Positions 56,901 to 64,000 of a stretch of 64,000 nucleotides of DNA are shown here, in pieces. The position numbers and the translations under genes were made by a program. A model generated the notes under the pieces. The model made no database searches. It had not been told where the DNA came from and was given only the letters and a program-made list of their open reading frames with translations. The DNA comes from Bosea beijingensis (GTDB taxonomy: Bacteria; Pseudomonadota; Alphaproteobacteria; Rhizobiales; Beijerinckiaceae). The stretch lies in contig NZ_CP132359.1 of assembly GCF_030758975.1 (NCBI RefSeq), positions 2,372,811 through 2,436,810 on the forward strand. The letters are read 5' to 3'. Positions within the stretch are counted from its first letter, which is position 1; every line of letters begins with the position of its first letter.

Positions 56901-57515
56901 CTTGATCAGCGATTCGACTGCGATCGCCAGCACAAGCCCGTCCTGGTGCTCGGTCGCGTCGATATGGCGGGTGCCGAAGGCGCAGGCGAAGCCGGCGAGC
57001 ACGATCGCGACGAGGAAGGGCAGGTCGCTCAGCACCGGCACGTCCGGTGTGGGCGGATGGCCGCCTGTCGCCGCGAGGAAGACCGAGAGCGAGTTGGCGA
57101 CGGCCTTGAGCTGTAGCGAGATGTAGGGCAGCGCCCCGATCACCGCGACGAGGCAGACCAGCGCCGCGACGCGCTCGCTCTTGCCGTAGCGGGCGCCGAC
57201 GAAATCGGCGATCGAGGTGATGTTCTGCGATTTGGCGATGCCGACGATGCGGGCGACGAAACGATGGCCGAGCCCGATGACCAGGATCGGCCCGACATAG
57301 ATGCCGAGGAAGTCGAAGCCGGCGCGATTGGCGAAGCCGACCGAGCCGTAGAAGGTCCAGGAGGTGCAGTAGACGCCGAGCGCCAGCGCATAGACCGTCG
57401 TCCGCGCCCTGCCGGTCATCAGCTTGCGGCCGGAGGTGTCGGCCATATGCGCGACGGCGAAGAGCCCGCAGAGATAGGCGAGCGCGACCAGCACCACGGA
57501 CCAGGCGGGGATCAT
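53943..57515 (-). CDS. Hybrid sensor kinase with sodium:solute symporter domain (SSS-PAS-HisKA-HATPase-REC)
   Basis: 1190 residues. The first 620 or so form a sodium:solute symporter-like domain with about 13 membrane segments (GFANRAGFDFLGIYVGPILV, ITSIADFVGARYGKS). Then comes a PAS_7 domain (LDHAGQGITVLDRDLRLLAWN) and a coiled coil. HisKA has the phospho-His in FLAAASHDILQPLNAARL, and the HATPase has NLISNAIKYTPSG and GLGLGLSIV. A C-terminal receiver has its Asp in DVLIADYHLDHGNG. The architecture is that of CbrA/PutP-like kinases, which sense a transported solute or the flux itself. No partner regulator is nearby. GAGGG precedes the ATG. Confidence 0.95.
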   Translation of the reverse strand: MIPAWSVVLVALAYLCGLFAVAHMADTSGRKLMTGRARTTVYALALGVYCTSWTFYGSVGFANRAGFDFLGIYVGPILVIGLGHRFVARIVGIAKSQNITSIADFVGARYGKSERVAALVCLVAVIGALPYISLQLKAVANSLSVFLAATGGHPPTPDVPVLSDLPFLVAIVLAGFACAFGTRHIDATEHQDGLVLAIAVESLIKLVAFLVLGFFIVYGLFGGPGDLLAQAANPAGAALPIWERTSSWPNFLTLTLLSSCAALLLARQFHMTIVENRDVRDVRRAAWMFPLYLVLINLFVLPLAAAGEILIPGSGVDRDMTVLLLPLQREAGMIALLVFVGGLSAATAMVIVASVALAIMISNHLVMPLLLRGRRGLSDPGRAVRLFGRRSAGNSNLGGDLGSQVVIIRRLSIFVVILLGYLYYRASGEAALVSIGLLSFAATAQIAPAFFGGLLWRRGTALGAAAGLTVGTLVWAYTLLMPSLALPGGWWSEVVAHGPFGAGIFKPEALFGLEWPALPHGVFWSLGFNVLAYIGFSLLRPANAMERLQANAFVESQPATMAQSFSLWRTTITEGELQSTIARYLGAERTQRAFEGFNSSRGEASENGRQADIHLLRFGEHLLSSAIGAASSRLVLSLLLKRRNLSTEAAFKLLDDASAALQYNRDILQHGLDHAGQGITVLDRDLRLLAWNQAFIQLYDLPASLVRFGTGLDEIVRYNAARGAYGTGARDELMAARLESFINDREPVRLKLYPSKKVIEVRTNALPDGGFVTTYTDITETVAGEEELERANEGLERRVAERTEELLHVNAELQRAKAEAEAANASKTRFLAAASHDILQPLNAARLYATSLVERDRSGGQPELAENIDASLDAVEEILTALLEISRLDGGALKPELSSFRLDELMRQLQREFEPSAQEKGLKLVFMPTSLTLRSDRRLLRRLLQNLISNAIKYTPSGKVLIGCRRRGGQVAVEVIDTGLGIPQSKQKTVFREFQRLDQGAKVARGLGLGLSIVQRIARALDHGLTLDSAPGRGTRFSISVPRAAPLPAMTTAAAPRNAPAGQLAGMRLLVVDNEPAILDGMKRLLEGWGCRVTIAASLDEALPHVGSKGEADVLIADYHLDHGNGLTAISALRARARTPMPAILLTADRTPHVREAANALDVHLLNKPLKPAALRALLAQWRATRLAAE

Positions 57516-57786
57516 GCCGCCCTCGCGGATGCCGTATGGCTAGGGAGCCGAGGTGCTGGCGTCATGGTCTTCCGCTTCGGGATTTGCCGCAGAGTATCGG
57601 ACGGCCCGTCGGCTCGCCATAGGCCATTGGCGCAAGCCTGCGCGCCGATTCATCCCCAACTCTTTGCATTCCACCTGCCGTAGGACCGGCTTTGGCGCGT
57701 TTTCGGGCTTTTCCTGCTCTGTCTGGCTGGTCTAGCGTCCGGCTCAGGCTGTTGGGGTAGCCTTGCCGATTCTCAAGGGGTGCAGC
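57516..57786. other. Divergent intergenic region between the SSS kinase and mscL
   Basis: 271 bases without a gene. It must hold both promoters. I saw no clear operator, hairpin or CtrA-type site; the SD-like AAGGGG lies at its right end before mscL. Confidence 0.35.
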
Positions 57787-58206
57787 ATGTTGGAAGAATT
57801 CAAGAAATTCGCTCTCAAGGGCAATGTCGTAGACCTCGCCATCGGCGTCATCATCGGCGCTGCCTTCAGCAAGATCGTCGACTCCCTCGTCGCCGACATC
57901 ATCATGCCGTTCATCGGCGCGCTCGGCGGTGTCGATTTCTCGAACTACTTCATCGGCCTCAACAGCGCCGTGAACTCGCCGATCCTTTCGGAAGCCAAGA
58001 AGCAGGGCGCGGTCCTCGCCTATGGCAACTTCGTCACGGTGGGCATCAACTTCCTGATCATCGCCTTCGTCCTCTTCATGGTGGTCAAGGGCATCAACAA
58101 GCTCCAGAAGAAGGAGGCGCCGAAGGAAGCGGCTCCCGCTCCCAAGGCGGAAGATGTCGTCCTGCTCGGCGAAATCCGCGACCTGCTCAAGCAGAAGCAG
58201 GCCTGA
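57787..58206 (+). CDS. mscL: Large-conductance mechanosensitive channel
   Basis: 139 residues from the ATG at 57787, with AAGGGG upstream. [31 protein letters not shown] is the amphipathic helix and first membrane helix, the periplasmic loop follows, and then the second helix [20 protein letters not shown]. The charged C-terminal bundle ([19 protein letters not shown]) is normal. It releases solutes at osmotic downshock. A GC-rich hairpin lies after the stop. Confidence 0.97.
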   Translation: MLEEFKKFALKGNVVDLAIGVIIGAAFSKIVDSLVADIIMPFIGALGGVDFSNYFIGLNSAVNSPILSEAKKQGAVLAYGNFVTVGINFLIIAFVLFMVVKGINKLQKKEAPKEAAPAPKAEDVVLLGEIRDLLKQKQA

Positions 58207-58219
58207 TCCCGCTTCCCGC

Positions 58220-58243
58220 GCGGCCGTGATTCATCACGGCCGC
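58220..58243. terminator. Hairpin after mscL
   Basis: Perfect 11-base inverted repeat GCGGCCGTGAT (58220-58230) and ATCACGGCCGC (58233-58243), loop 2 bases or slightly larger in practice. It is 14 bases past the mscL stop. No T-run, so its strength as a terminator is uncertain. Confidence 0.5.
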
Positions 58244-58328
58244 CGATCGACCCGATCTCGCGATTTCATGCCTCGCCGCGCCGCGATCGGCTAAAGGTGG
58301 GAGACTGATTTTCGCGAGGCCGAACCCG

Positions 58329-59522
58329 ATGAACAGCGCCATCCTGCCGGGCAGCACACTGCTTGCCGAGCTTCGCCCCGAAGCGCGGAATGCGCCGGAA
58401 AGCGGCATCGTCGAGGTGGTCAATCATGGCCGCGTGAAGCCTGGCCTGATCCCGCTCTGGGTCGGCGAGGGCGATCTCCCGACCCCCGCCTTCATCGCCG
58501 ATGCAGCAGCGCGTTCGCTCGCGGCCGGCGAGACCTTCTACACCTGGCAGCGCGGCATCCCGGAACTGCGCGAGGCGCTCGCCCGCTATCACCAGCGTCT
58601 CTATGGCCGCGCCTTCTCGCCCGAGAGCTTCTATGTCACCGGCTCCGGCATGCAGTCAGTCCAGATCGCTGTGCGGATGATCGCGGGGCCCGGCGACGAA
58701 ATCCTGATCCCGACCCCCGCCTGGCCGAATTTCGGCGCTGCCGTGGGCGTCAGCGGCGCCGCGACCGTCTGCGTACCCATGGATTACGCGCAGGGCCGTT
58801 TCACCCTCGATCTCGACCGGCTCGCCAGGGCGATCACGCCGCGCACCCGCGGCATCCTGGTGAATTCGCCGTCGAACCCCACTGGCTGGACCGCGACCAG
58901 GGCCGAGCAGGAGGCATTGCTCGCGCTCTCGCGCAAGCATGGCATCTGGATCGTCGCCGACGAGATCTATGGCCGCTTCATCTATGACGGCTCGGAGCGC
59001 GCGCCCTCCTTCCACGACATCATGGAGGGAGAGGACCGCGTCATCTTCGTCCAGACCTTCTCGAAAAACTGGGCGATGACCGGCTGGCGCATCGGCTGGA
59101 TCGAGGTTCCCGTCGCCTTCGGGCAGATCGTCGAGAACCTGATCCAGTACTCGACCTCCGGCTCGCCGGTCTTCGTGCAGCGTGGCGCCATCGCCGCCCT
59201 CGACGAAGGCGAGGGCTTCGTTGCCGAGCAGATCGCACGCGCCAATGAGGGCCGTCGGATCGTGTTCGAGGGGCTGAAGGCGACGAACCGCGTCACGCTC
59301 TCGGCGCCGGTCGGGGCGTTCTATCAGTTCTTCTCGGTCGACGGCCGCGAGGATTCGCGCCAGCTCGCGATCGATCTGGTCGACAGCGCCAATGTCGGCC
59401 TCGCCCCCGGTACCGCCTTCGGTCCCGGCGGCGAGACAGGGCTTCGCCTGTGCTTTGCTCGCAAGTCCAGCGATCTGGTCGAGGCCGTCGCGCGCCTGCA
59501 GAAGGCCCTGGCCGCGGCCTGA
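58329..59522 (+). CDS. PLP-dependent aminotransferase, class I
   Basis: 397 residues, fold type I. The motif NSPSNPTGW binds substrate, VADEIYGRFIYDG follows, and the PLP Lys is in TFSKNWAMTGWRIGWIE. The C-terminal Arg that binds the substrate carboxylate is in TGLRLCFARK. It belongs to the broad aspartate/aromatic aminotransferase group; the amino acid used is not clear from sequence. It ends next to a hairpin. The neighbours give no pathway. Confidence 0.93.
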   Translation: MNSAILPGSTLLAELRPEARNAPESGIVEVVNHGRVKPGLIPLWVGEGDLPTPAFIADAAARSLAAGETFYTWQRGIPELREALARYHQRLYGRAFSPESFYVTGSGMQSVQIAVRMIAGPGDEILIPTPAWPNFGAAVGVSGAATVCVPMDYAQGRFTLDLDRLARAITPRTRGILVNSPSNPTGWTATRAEQEALLALSRKHGIWIVADEIYGRFIYDGSERAPSFHDIMEGEDRVIFVQTFSKNWAMTGWRIGWIEVPVAFGQIVENLIQYSTSGSPVFVQRGAIAALDEGEGFVAEQIARANEGRRIVFEGLKATNRVTLSAPVGAFYQFFSVDGREDSRQLAIDLVDSANVGLAPGTAFGPGGETGLRLCFARKSSDLVEAVARLQKALAAA

Positions 59523-59531
59523 GGCCAAGGC

Positions 59532-59550
59532 GGGCGGCGCAACGCCGCCC
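59532..59550. terminator. Hairpin after the aminotransferase gene
   Basis: Perfect 8-base inverted repeat GGGCGGCG (59532-59539) and CGCCGCCC (59543-59550), loop CAA, ten bases past the stop. No T-run is visible. Confidence 0.45.
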
Positions 59551-59641
59551 TGCGCCCGGCGGGCAGCAGGTCGGTTGACCCGCTGCTACGGCATCGCCAT
59601 GAACGCCCGGCGCCGCCTGTTTCCGGCGCTGCGGGAACGCG

Positions 59642-60703
59642 ATGAAACCGTTCGGCTACCCCACGAATCGGCTGGTCATCTTCTGGCGGGAAATTCTGGT
59701 CATCGCGCTGGCGGCTGTCGGAGGCGGGGCCTTCGCCCTGCTCGGGATGCCCGCCGCCTGGCTCTCCGGCTCGATGCTGATCAGCGCGGTCGTCGCTCTG
59801 ATCCGCCCGCTGCCGAACCTGCGCCGGCCCTGGTTCGATTCCACCATGGTCCTGTCCGGTGCGATCCTCGGCTCGGCGGCGACGCCCGAGGCGCTGGCCG
59901 CGGCGGCGCGCTATCCCGGCTCGCTCGTCATCCTTCTCGTCGGCGTCGCCGCGATCATGCTCGCGACCGGCGCCTATCTGCGCCATGTCGCGCGCTGGCC
60001 CTGGATCGATGCCCTGCTCGCCGCGGCGCCTGGCGCCTTGTCGACCGTGCTCGCGGTCGCGCAGGCGAAGGGCGCCAATATCGGCCGGATCTCGGTCGTC
60101 CAGCTTTTCCGACTGCTGGTGCTGGTCGCACTCCTGCCCAGCGTGATGCAATTGAGCGGCGCCGCCACCGGCATGCCGGTGGCGGCCGTTCAAGAGGTCG
60201 ATGCGGGCACCATGTTCGGCGTCACGATGGCCGGACTGGCGTTGGGCCTTTTCTTCGAACGGATCGGCCTCTCCGCGCCATTGATGTTCGGCGCGACTTT
60301 CGCCAGCGCGGCCCTGCATGGCAGCGGCCTCGTCGAGGGTGCGCTGCCGATGCCGATCCAGATCGCCGTGCAGGTCCTGCTCGGCACCACCATGGGCGGG
60401 CGCATCGCTCATATCCCGCGCAACGAGCTGAAGGGCCTGTTCCCGCTTGCCATCGGCGGCTTCGCCGTCTCGATTGCGGTCGCCTTCCTCTTCGCCTGGC
60501 CAGCCGCCTGGCTCGCCGGCGTGTCCTATGCCAGCGGCATGGCGGCCTTCGCGCCGGGCGGCCTCGAGGCCATGGCGATGCTCGCCTTCGCGATGGGGCT
60601 GGATACGCTCTATGTCGGCGCGCATCATCTCGTGCGCTTCGTCGTCATCGGTCTGGCGATGCCGCTCGTCCTCAGCCGCATGAAGAACGCGCCGCCACGC
60701 TGA
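59642..60703 (+). CDS. AbrB family membrane protein (AmoA-type regulator family)
   Basis: 353 residues with about ten hydrophobic segments in two related halves. The first half has GGGAFALLGMPAAWLSGSMLISA and the second GLFFERIGLSAPLMFGATFASAALH, the duplicated motif of the gram-negative AbrB family. It is named after ammonia monooxygenase regulators but is a membrane protein, possibly a transporter. Note it is unrelated to the DNA-binding AbrB of Bacillus. Substrate unknown. Confidence 0.88.
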   Translation: MKPFGYPTNRLVIFWREILVIALAAVGGGAFALLGMPAAWLSGSMLISAVVALIRPLPNLRRPWFDSTMVLSGAILGSAATPEALAAAARYPGSLVILLVGVAAIMLATGAYLRHVARWPWIDALLAAAPGALSTVLAVAQAKGANIGRISVVQLFRLLVLVALLPSVMQLSGAATGMPVAAVQEVDAGTMFGVTMAGLALGLFFERIGLSAPLMFGATFASAALHGSGLVEGALPMPIQIAVQVLLGTTMGGRIAHIPRNELKGLFPLAIGGFAVSIAVAFLFAWPAAWLAGVSYASGMAAFAPGGLEAMAMLAFAMGLDTLYVGAHHLVRFVVIGLAMPLVLSRMKNAPPR

Positions 60704-60838
60704 CCATCCCGCGCGGTTAAACTTAACGGTCCATTATAGTCCGGGTCTTTGATTGCGGCTTTTCCGCAAATCCGGATTCATTCGCTCCTGCTACGGACCT
60801 AGGCGTCGACAGAGGTCGATGGCAGCGGAGCGAGCGCC

Positions 60839-62194
60839 ATGAATATCGCCGTGCAGGCGCCGACCGTCTGGCGCCGCCTCGCCAAGCCTGTCGCGGTCAT
60901 CGGCGCGGGCATTGCCGGCTTGACCGCAGCTTACGATCTGGAGCGGCGCGGCATTCACGCGATGGTCTTCGAAAGCGGCCGAGCCGTCGGCGGCATGGCC
61001 TCCTCCTTCAAGGACGCCGAAGGCTACACCTACGATTTCGGCGCCCATTTCGTCAGCAACCGCCTGGCCGATGCGATGGGGGCGAGCGGGGTCTCGCGCA
61101 CCGTCCGCCATTACGGCGAGGCGGTCGCGCTGGGCGGCAAGAGCTACAGCTATCCCTTCGGCCTCGCGCTCTCGCCCCGCTACGCGGCGAGCGCCGTCTC
61201 GGCCCGCCTCAATCCCCGGCCAGCCGAGAACGCGGCCGACTGGTTTCGCAATGCCTATGGCGAGGCACTCGCCGAGGATGTCGCGATTCCGCTCGCCGAG
61301 GCCTGGTCGGGTGCGCCGGCCGATCAGCTCTCGCCCGCCGTTGGCAACAAGCTCGCCGCCGGCGTCATGAAGACTTTCCTCCTGAAGGCGGCTTCGCGCC
61401 TGTCGGGCAGGGCGGTCTGCAACGGCTATTCGCACGAGATGCCGGAGAGCCCGCGCGTCTACCATGTCTATCCCGAAGGCGGCGTTGCCAAGCTGCTGGA
61501 GCCGACGGTCGCCCGTCTCAGCGACAGCATCACGCTCGAATCGAAGGTCGAGCGCGTCTATGTCGAAAACGGCAAGGTCGCGGCGGTGAAGGTCAATGGC
61601 CGCGAGATCGCCGTCTCAGCGGTGATCAGCACGGCGCCGGTCCATGTCCTGCCGAAGCTGGTCGAAGGCACCGATGCACTCGATGAACTCGGCGGCTTCC
61701 GCTACCGCCCGATGATCTTCGTCAACCTGCGCTTCGAGGGCCGCAACCTCCTGCCCGACACGATGCTCTGGGTGCCGGATCGCTCGCAGCCCTTCTTCCG
61801 CATCACCGAGGCGCCGTTCTCCATGCCCTGGCTCGCGCCGGAAGGGCGCACGCAACTGACCTTCGACATCGGCTGCGAGGTCGGCGATGCCTGGTGGACG
61901 ATGTCGGACGATAAGCTGGCAGAGGCCTGCCTCGACGGTCTCTGCCGCATCTATCCGCATCTGCGCGAGCGCTATATCGGCGCCGGCGGCATGCTGAAAA
62001 CGCCCTTCGCCTATCCCGTTTATCTCTCGCGCTATGAGCAGCGCCGCCAGGATTTCGTCGAGAGCACCGGCGTCCACGGCCTCTACAGCATCGGCCGCAA
62101 CGGCGAATTCGCCCATCTCCTGATGGAGGACATCTACTGGCGTACGCGGAAGCGTATGAGCGATGTCGCCAGCTATGTCGGGCAGGATGTCTGA
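60839..62194 (+). CDS. FAD-dependent amine oxidase/protoporphyrinogen oxidase-like protein
   Basis: 451 residues. The FAD-binding site is VIGAGIAGLTAAYDLERRG, then VFESGRAVGGMASSF, and a C-terminal GLYSIGRNGEFAHLLMEDIYW that closes the flavin site. It resembles the UDP-galactopyranose mutase and protoporphyrinogen oxidase branch. Neither role is supported by neighbours. There is no signal peptide. The start is 136 bases after the AbrB-type gene; the gap contains TTAA twice with a 3-base spacer, not a CtrA box. Confidence 0.88.
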   Translation: MNIAVQAPTVWRRLAKPVAVIGAGIAGLTAAYDLERRGIHAMVFESGRAVGGMASSFKDAEGYTYDFGAHFVSNRLADAMGASGVSRTVRHYGEAVALGGKSYSYPFGLALSPRYAASAVSARLNPRPAENAADWFRNAYGEALAEDVAIPLAEAWSGAPADQLSPAVGNKLAAGVMKTFLLKAASRLSGRAVCNGYSHEMPESPRVYHVYPEGGVAKLLEPTVARLSDSITLESKVERVYVENGKVAAVKVNGREIAVSAVISTAPVHVLPKLVEGTDALDELGGFRYRPMIFVNLRFEGRNLLPDTMLWVPDRSQPFFRITEAPFSMPWLAPEGRTQLTFDIGCEVGDAWWTMSDDKLAEACLDGLCRIYPHLRERYIGAGGMLKTPFAYPVYLSRYEQRRQDFVESTGVHGLYSIGRNGEFAHLLMEDIYWRTRKRMSDVASYVGQDV

Positions 62195-62203
62195 CGCGGC
62201 ATC

Positions 62204-63139
62204 CTAGGCCGGCCGCACCGCTCCGTTCGTGTGCGTCATCACGGAGTAAAGCGAGGTCGTGCCGCAGATGAACAGGCGGTTGAGCTTCGGTCCGCCCCAG
62301 CAGACATTCGCGGTGATCTCCGGAATATGGACCTTGCCGATCAGCGTGCCGTCCGGGTGGTAGATGTGGACGCCGTCGGCGGCGCTGGTCCAGATCCGGC
62401 CCTCGATATCGAGGCGGAAGCCGTCGAACAGCCCGTTCGTGCAGGTGGCGAAGACCCTCGAGGCACCGAGCGTCTCGCCATCGGCCTCGACGGTGACGGC
62501 CCGGATATGCCGCGGCCCGTTCTCGGGATCATGGCTTCCGCCGGTATCGGCAATGTAGAGGATGCTCTCGTCCGGCGAGAAGGCGAGGCCGTTGGGCTTG
62601 ACGAAATCATCGGCGACGACGGCGATCTCGCCGGTCCGTCCATCGATCCGGTAGACATGGCAGGCGCCGATCTCGCTGGGCGACTTGTCGCCCTCGTAGT
62701 CGCTGAGGATGCCGTAATCGGGATCGGTGAACCAGATCGAGCCATCCGACTTCACCACGGCGTCGTTGGGCGAGTTCAGGCGCCTGCCGCCGAAGTGGCT
62801 GGCGAGCACGGTGATCGAGCCGTCATGCTCGGTGCGCGTCACTTGCCGCCCGCCATGCTCGCAGGTGATCAGCCGGCCTTGCGCATCGACCGTGTTGCCG
62901 TTGGAGTTGCGCGCCGGCTGGCGAAAGGTGCCGACCTGGCCGCTCAGCGCGTCGTAACGCAGCATGCGGTCGTTCGGGATATCCGACCAGATCAGCGTGT
63001 TATGGGCCGGGAACCAGGCCGGCCCCTCGGACCAGCGCGCGCCGGTCCAGAGCCGCTCGACCCGCGCTGAGCCTGGAACGACGCGATGGAAACGCGGATC
63101 GAGGACCGAAACCCCCGTACCTTCGAGCTGACCGAACAT
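62204..63139 (-). CDS. SMP-30/gluconolactonase family protein
   Basis: 311 residues, six-bladed beta-propeller, with GGGAGG before the ATG. Metal-binding residues are in RWSEGPAWFP (Glu), RLNSPNDAVV and FVKPNGLAFSPDE (Asn) and LFDGFRLD (Asp). WFTDPDYGIL is typical. It probably hydrolyses a sugar lactone with a divalent metal. No sugar catabolic genes are nearby except a possible regulator on the same strand upstream. Confidence 0.92.
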   Translation of the reverse strand: MFGQLEGTGVSVLDPRFHRVVPGSARVERLWTGARWSEGPAWFPAHNTLIWSDIPNDRMLRYDALSGQVGTFRQPARNSNGNTVDAQGRLITCEHGGRQVTRTEHDGSITVLASHFGGRRLNSPNDAVVKSDGSIWFTDPDYGILSDYEGDKSPSEIGACHVYRIDGRTGEIAVVADDFVKPNGLAFSPDESILYIADTGGSHDPENGPRHIRAVTVEADGETLGASRVFATCTNGLFDGFRLDIEGRIWTSAADGVHIYHPDGTLIGKVHIPEITANVCWGGPKLNRLFICGTTSLYSVMTHTNGAVRPA

Positions 63140-63198
63140 GCAAACCTCCCAGAAGCCTCAGGTGAAGCATCTCCGCCGGCAGCGCGTGCGGCAATGCC

Positions 63199-64000
63199 CT
63201 AGAGCACAAGCCCCGCATCCCAATACGGCGTGGCGCCGTAAAGCTCGCCGAGATAATCGACAAAGGCACGCACCTTCTGCTCCATGTGCCGGCGGCTCGG
63301 GTAGACCGCGTAGACTGCGACGCGCGAGCCCACCGCATAGGCCGGCAGCACCCGCTGCAACGCGCCCGACTTGAGCTCCGGCCCGACATCCCAGGTCGAG
63401 CGCAGGGCGATGCCGACGCCGCCGAGCAGCGCCTCGCGCACGACCTCGCTCGAATTGGTCCGGAGCGGGCCGTTGACACGGACCGAAACCGGGCCTTCCG
63501 GGCCGTCGAGCCGCCAATGGTCGGCGTTATGGGCGATCAGGGTATGGCGCGACAGGTCGGCGATGTCGCTCGGGGTCCCATGCTCCGCTAAGTAGCGTGG
63601 CGTCGCGCAGAGTACCCGATGGTTGCGGGCAAGGCGCTTGGCGACGAGGCTCGAATCCTGCAGGTCCGCGATGCGGATCGCGAGATCGAAACCCTCGCCG
63701 ACGACGTCGACGAAGGCGTCGCTGAGCACGAGCTCGACCGTCACCAGCGGGTTGGCGTCGAGGAAGCGCTTCAGATGCGGCGCGACATGCATCCGGCCGA
63801 AGGAGGTCGGCGCCGAGACGCGCAGCGTGCCGCGCACCTGCCCGGCGCCGCTCGACACCCAGGACTCGGCTTCCTCGATCGAGGACAGGATCGAGACGAC
63901 GCGCTCGTAGAAGCCTTGACCGGCCTCGGTGAGGGCGAGCTGCCGCGTCGTGCGCTGGAGCAGACGCACGCCGAGCCGCTCCTCCAGCCGGCGTATGCGC
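63199..64000 (-). CDS. LysR family regulator, N-terminus outside window
   Basis: The 5' end is cut by the right edge; about 266 residues are visible. The frame reads in with the end of the DNA-binding helix (RIRRLEERLGVRLLQRTTR), so roughly 30 residues are missing. The effector domain is complete (GTLRVSAPTSFGRMHVAPHLKRF, FDLAIRIADLQDSSLVAKRLA). This is the CrgA/AaeR-like subgroup. It lies 59 bases upstream of the SMP-30 gene on the same strand and may share its transcript, which would be unusual for a LysR regulator. Confidence 0.92.
   Translation of the reverse strand, partial: RIRRLEERLGVRLLQRTTRQLALTEAGQGFYERVVSILSSIEEAESWVSSGAGQVRGTLRVSAPTSFGRMHVAPHLKRFLDANPLVTVELVLSDAFVDVVGEGFDLAIRIADLQDSSLVAKRLARNHRVLCATPRYLAEHGTPSDIADLSRHTLIAHNADHWRLDGPEGPVSVRVNGPLRTNSSEVVREALLGGVGIALRSTWDVGPELKSGALQRVLPAYAVGSRVAVYAVYPSRRHMEQKVRAFVDYLGELYGATPYWDAGLVL

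Noticed and set aside
54447..57116. Plus-strand frame of almost 900 codons opposite the SSS-kinase gene
   Set aside because: Low-complexity translation and full overlap with a gene of certain identity.
59642..60703. A DNA-binding AbrB regulator
   Set aside because: The protein is clearly a multi-pass membrane protein; the family name is shared only by history.
60717..60727. Two TTAA motifs before the flavoprotein gene
   Set aside because: The spacer is three bases, not seven, so it does not fit the CtrA consensus.

Overview
The window is high-GC chromosomal DNA from an alphaproteobacterium of the order Hyphomicrobiales. A Bosea-like or Bradyrhizobium-related genus is my best guess, by inference from gene content and not from any database search. 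Supporting signs are a Ros/MucR-family regulator, perfect CtrA-type sites (TTAA-N7-TTAA), DUF6456, DUF1491, DUF2336 and DUF1214/DUF1254 proteins, and many GTG/TTG starts. I see about 61 protein genes, densely packed. There are no rRNA or tRNA genes, no CRISPR array, no insertion sequence, no prophage and no defence island. It looks like core chromosome, with small palindromic repeats as the only mobile-like sequence.

Layout. 1-12.3 kb: an oligopeptidase B, then a cell-cycle and envelope neighbourhood. This runs mucR, a small protein consisting of little more than DnaA domain IV, a DUF6456 protein, sufE, a short DUF5330-like protein, a DivJ-like membrane histidine kinase, a Pro-rich anchored protein, DUF1491, DUF2336, a small protein plus lipoprotein pair, and a DUF1254/DUF1214 pair. 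Perfect CtrA boxes precede the kinase and sit between DUF2336 and the small protein. 12.3-19.4 kb: a class A penicillin-binding protein, a YcgN-type protein, pyruvate phosphate dikinase, a HAD hydrolase and a GFA protein. 19.6-24.7 kb: cold-shock protein, DEAD-box helicase, an extended IF-1, a small membrane protein, a repeat-built secreted protein and a SleB-type wall hydrolase.

24.9-33.8 kb: an MFS carrier, an AcuI/YhdH reductase with a convergent LysR regulator, a threonylcarbamoyl-AMP synthase, an acyl-CoA dehydrogenase, a methyltransferase and two overlapping SDR genes. 33.9-39.5 kb: two CorA transporters flanking an SLC13 permease, then a DAACS symporter with altered sodium-site residues. 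39.5-53.9 kb: cysteine synthase, an RNA methyltransferase, a GlcD-type oxidase, a gamma-glutamyltransferase, an HMCES/YedK protein, TlyA, Dxs, an MFS exporter, pirin, XseB, an Lrp regulator, a phosphatase and a thioesterase. 53.9-64 kb: a giant SSS-PAS-kinase-receiver protein, MscL, an aminotransferase, an AbrB-type membrane protein, a flavoprotein, an SMP-30 hydrolase and a LysR gene cut by the right edge.

The most interesting part is 3-11 kb. There a MucR with a degenerate zinc site, a stand-alone DnaA DNA-binding domain and a DivJ-like kinase under an apparent CtrA box lie together, suggesting a locus tied to replication and cell-cycle control. Nothing here is an obviously new multi-gene system on the scale of a defence or secretion cluster.
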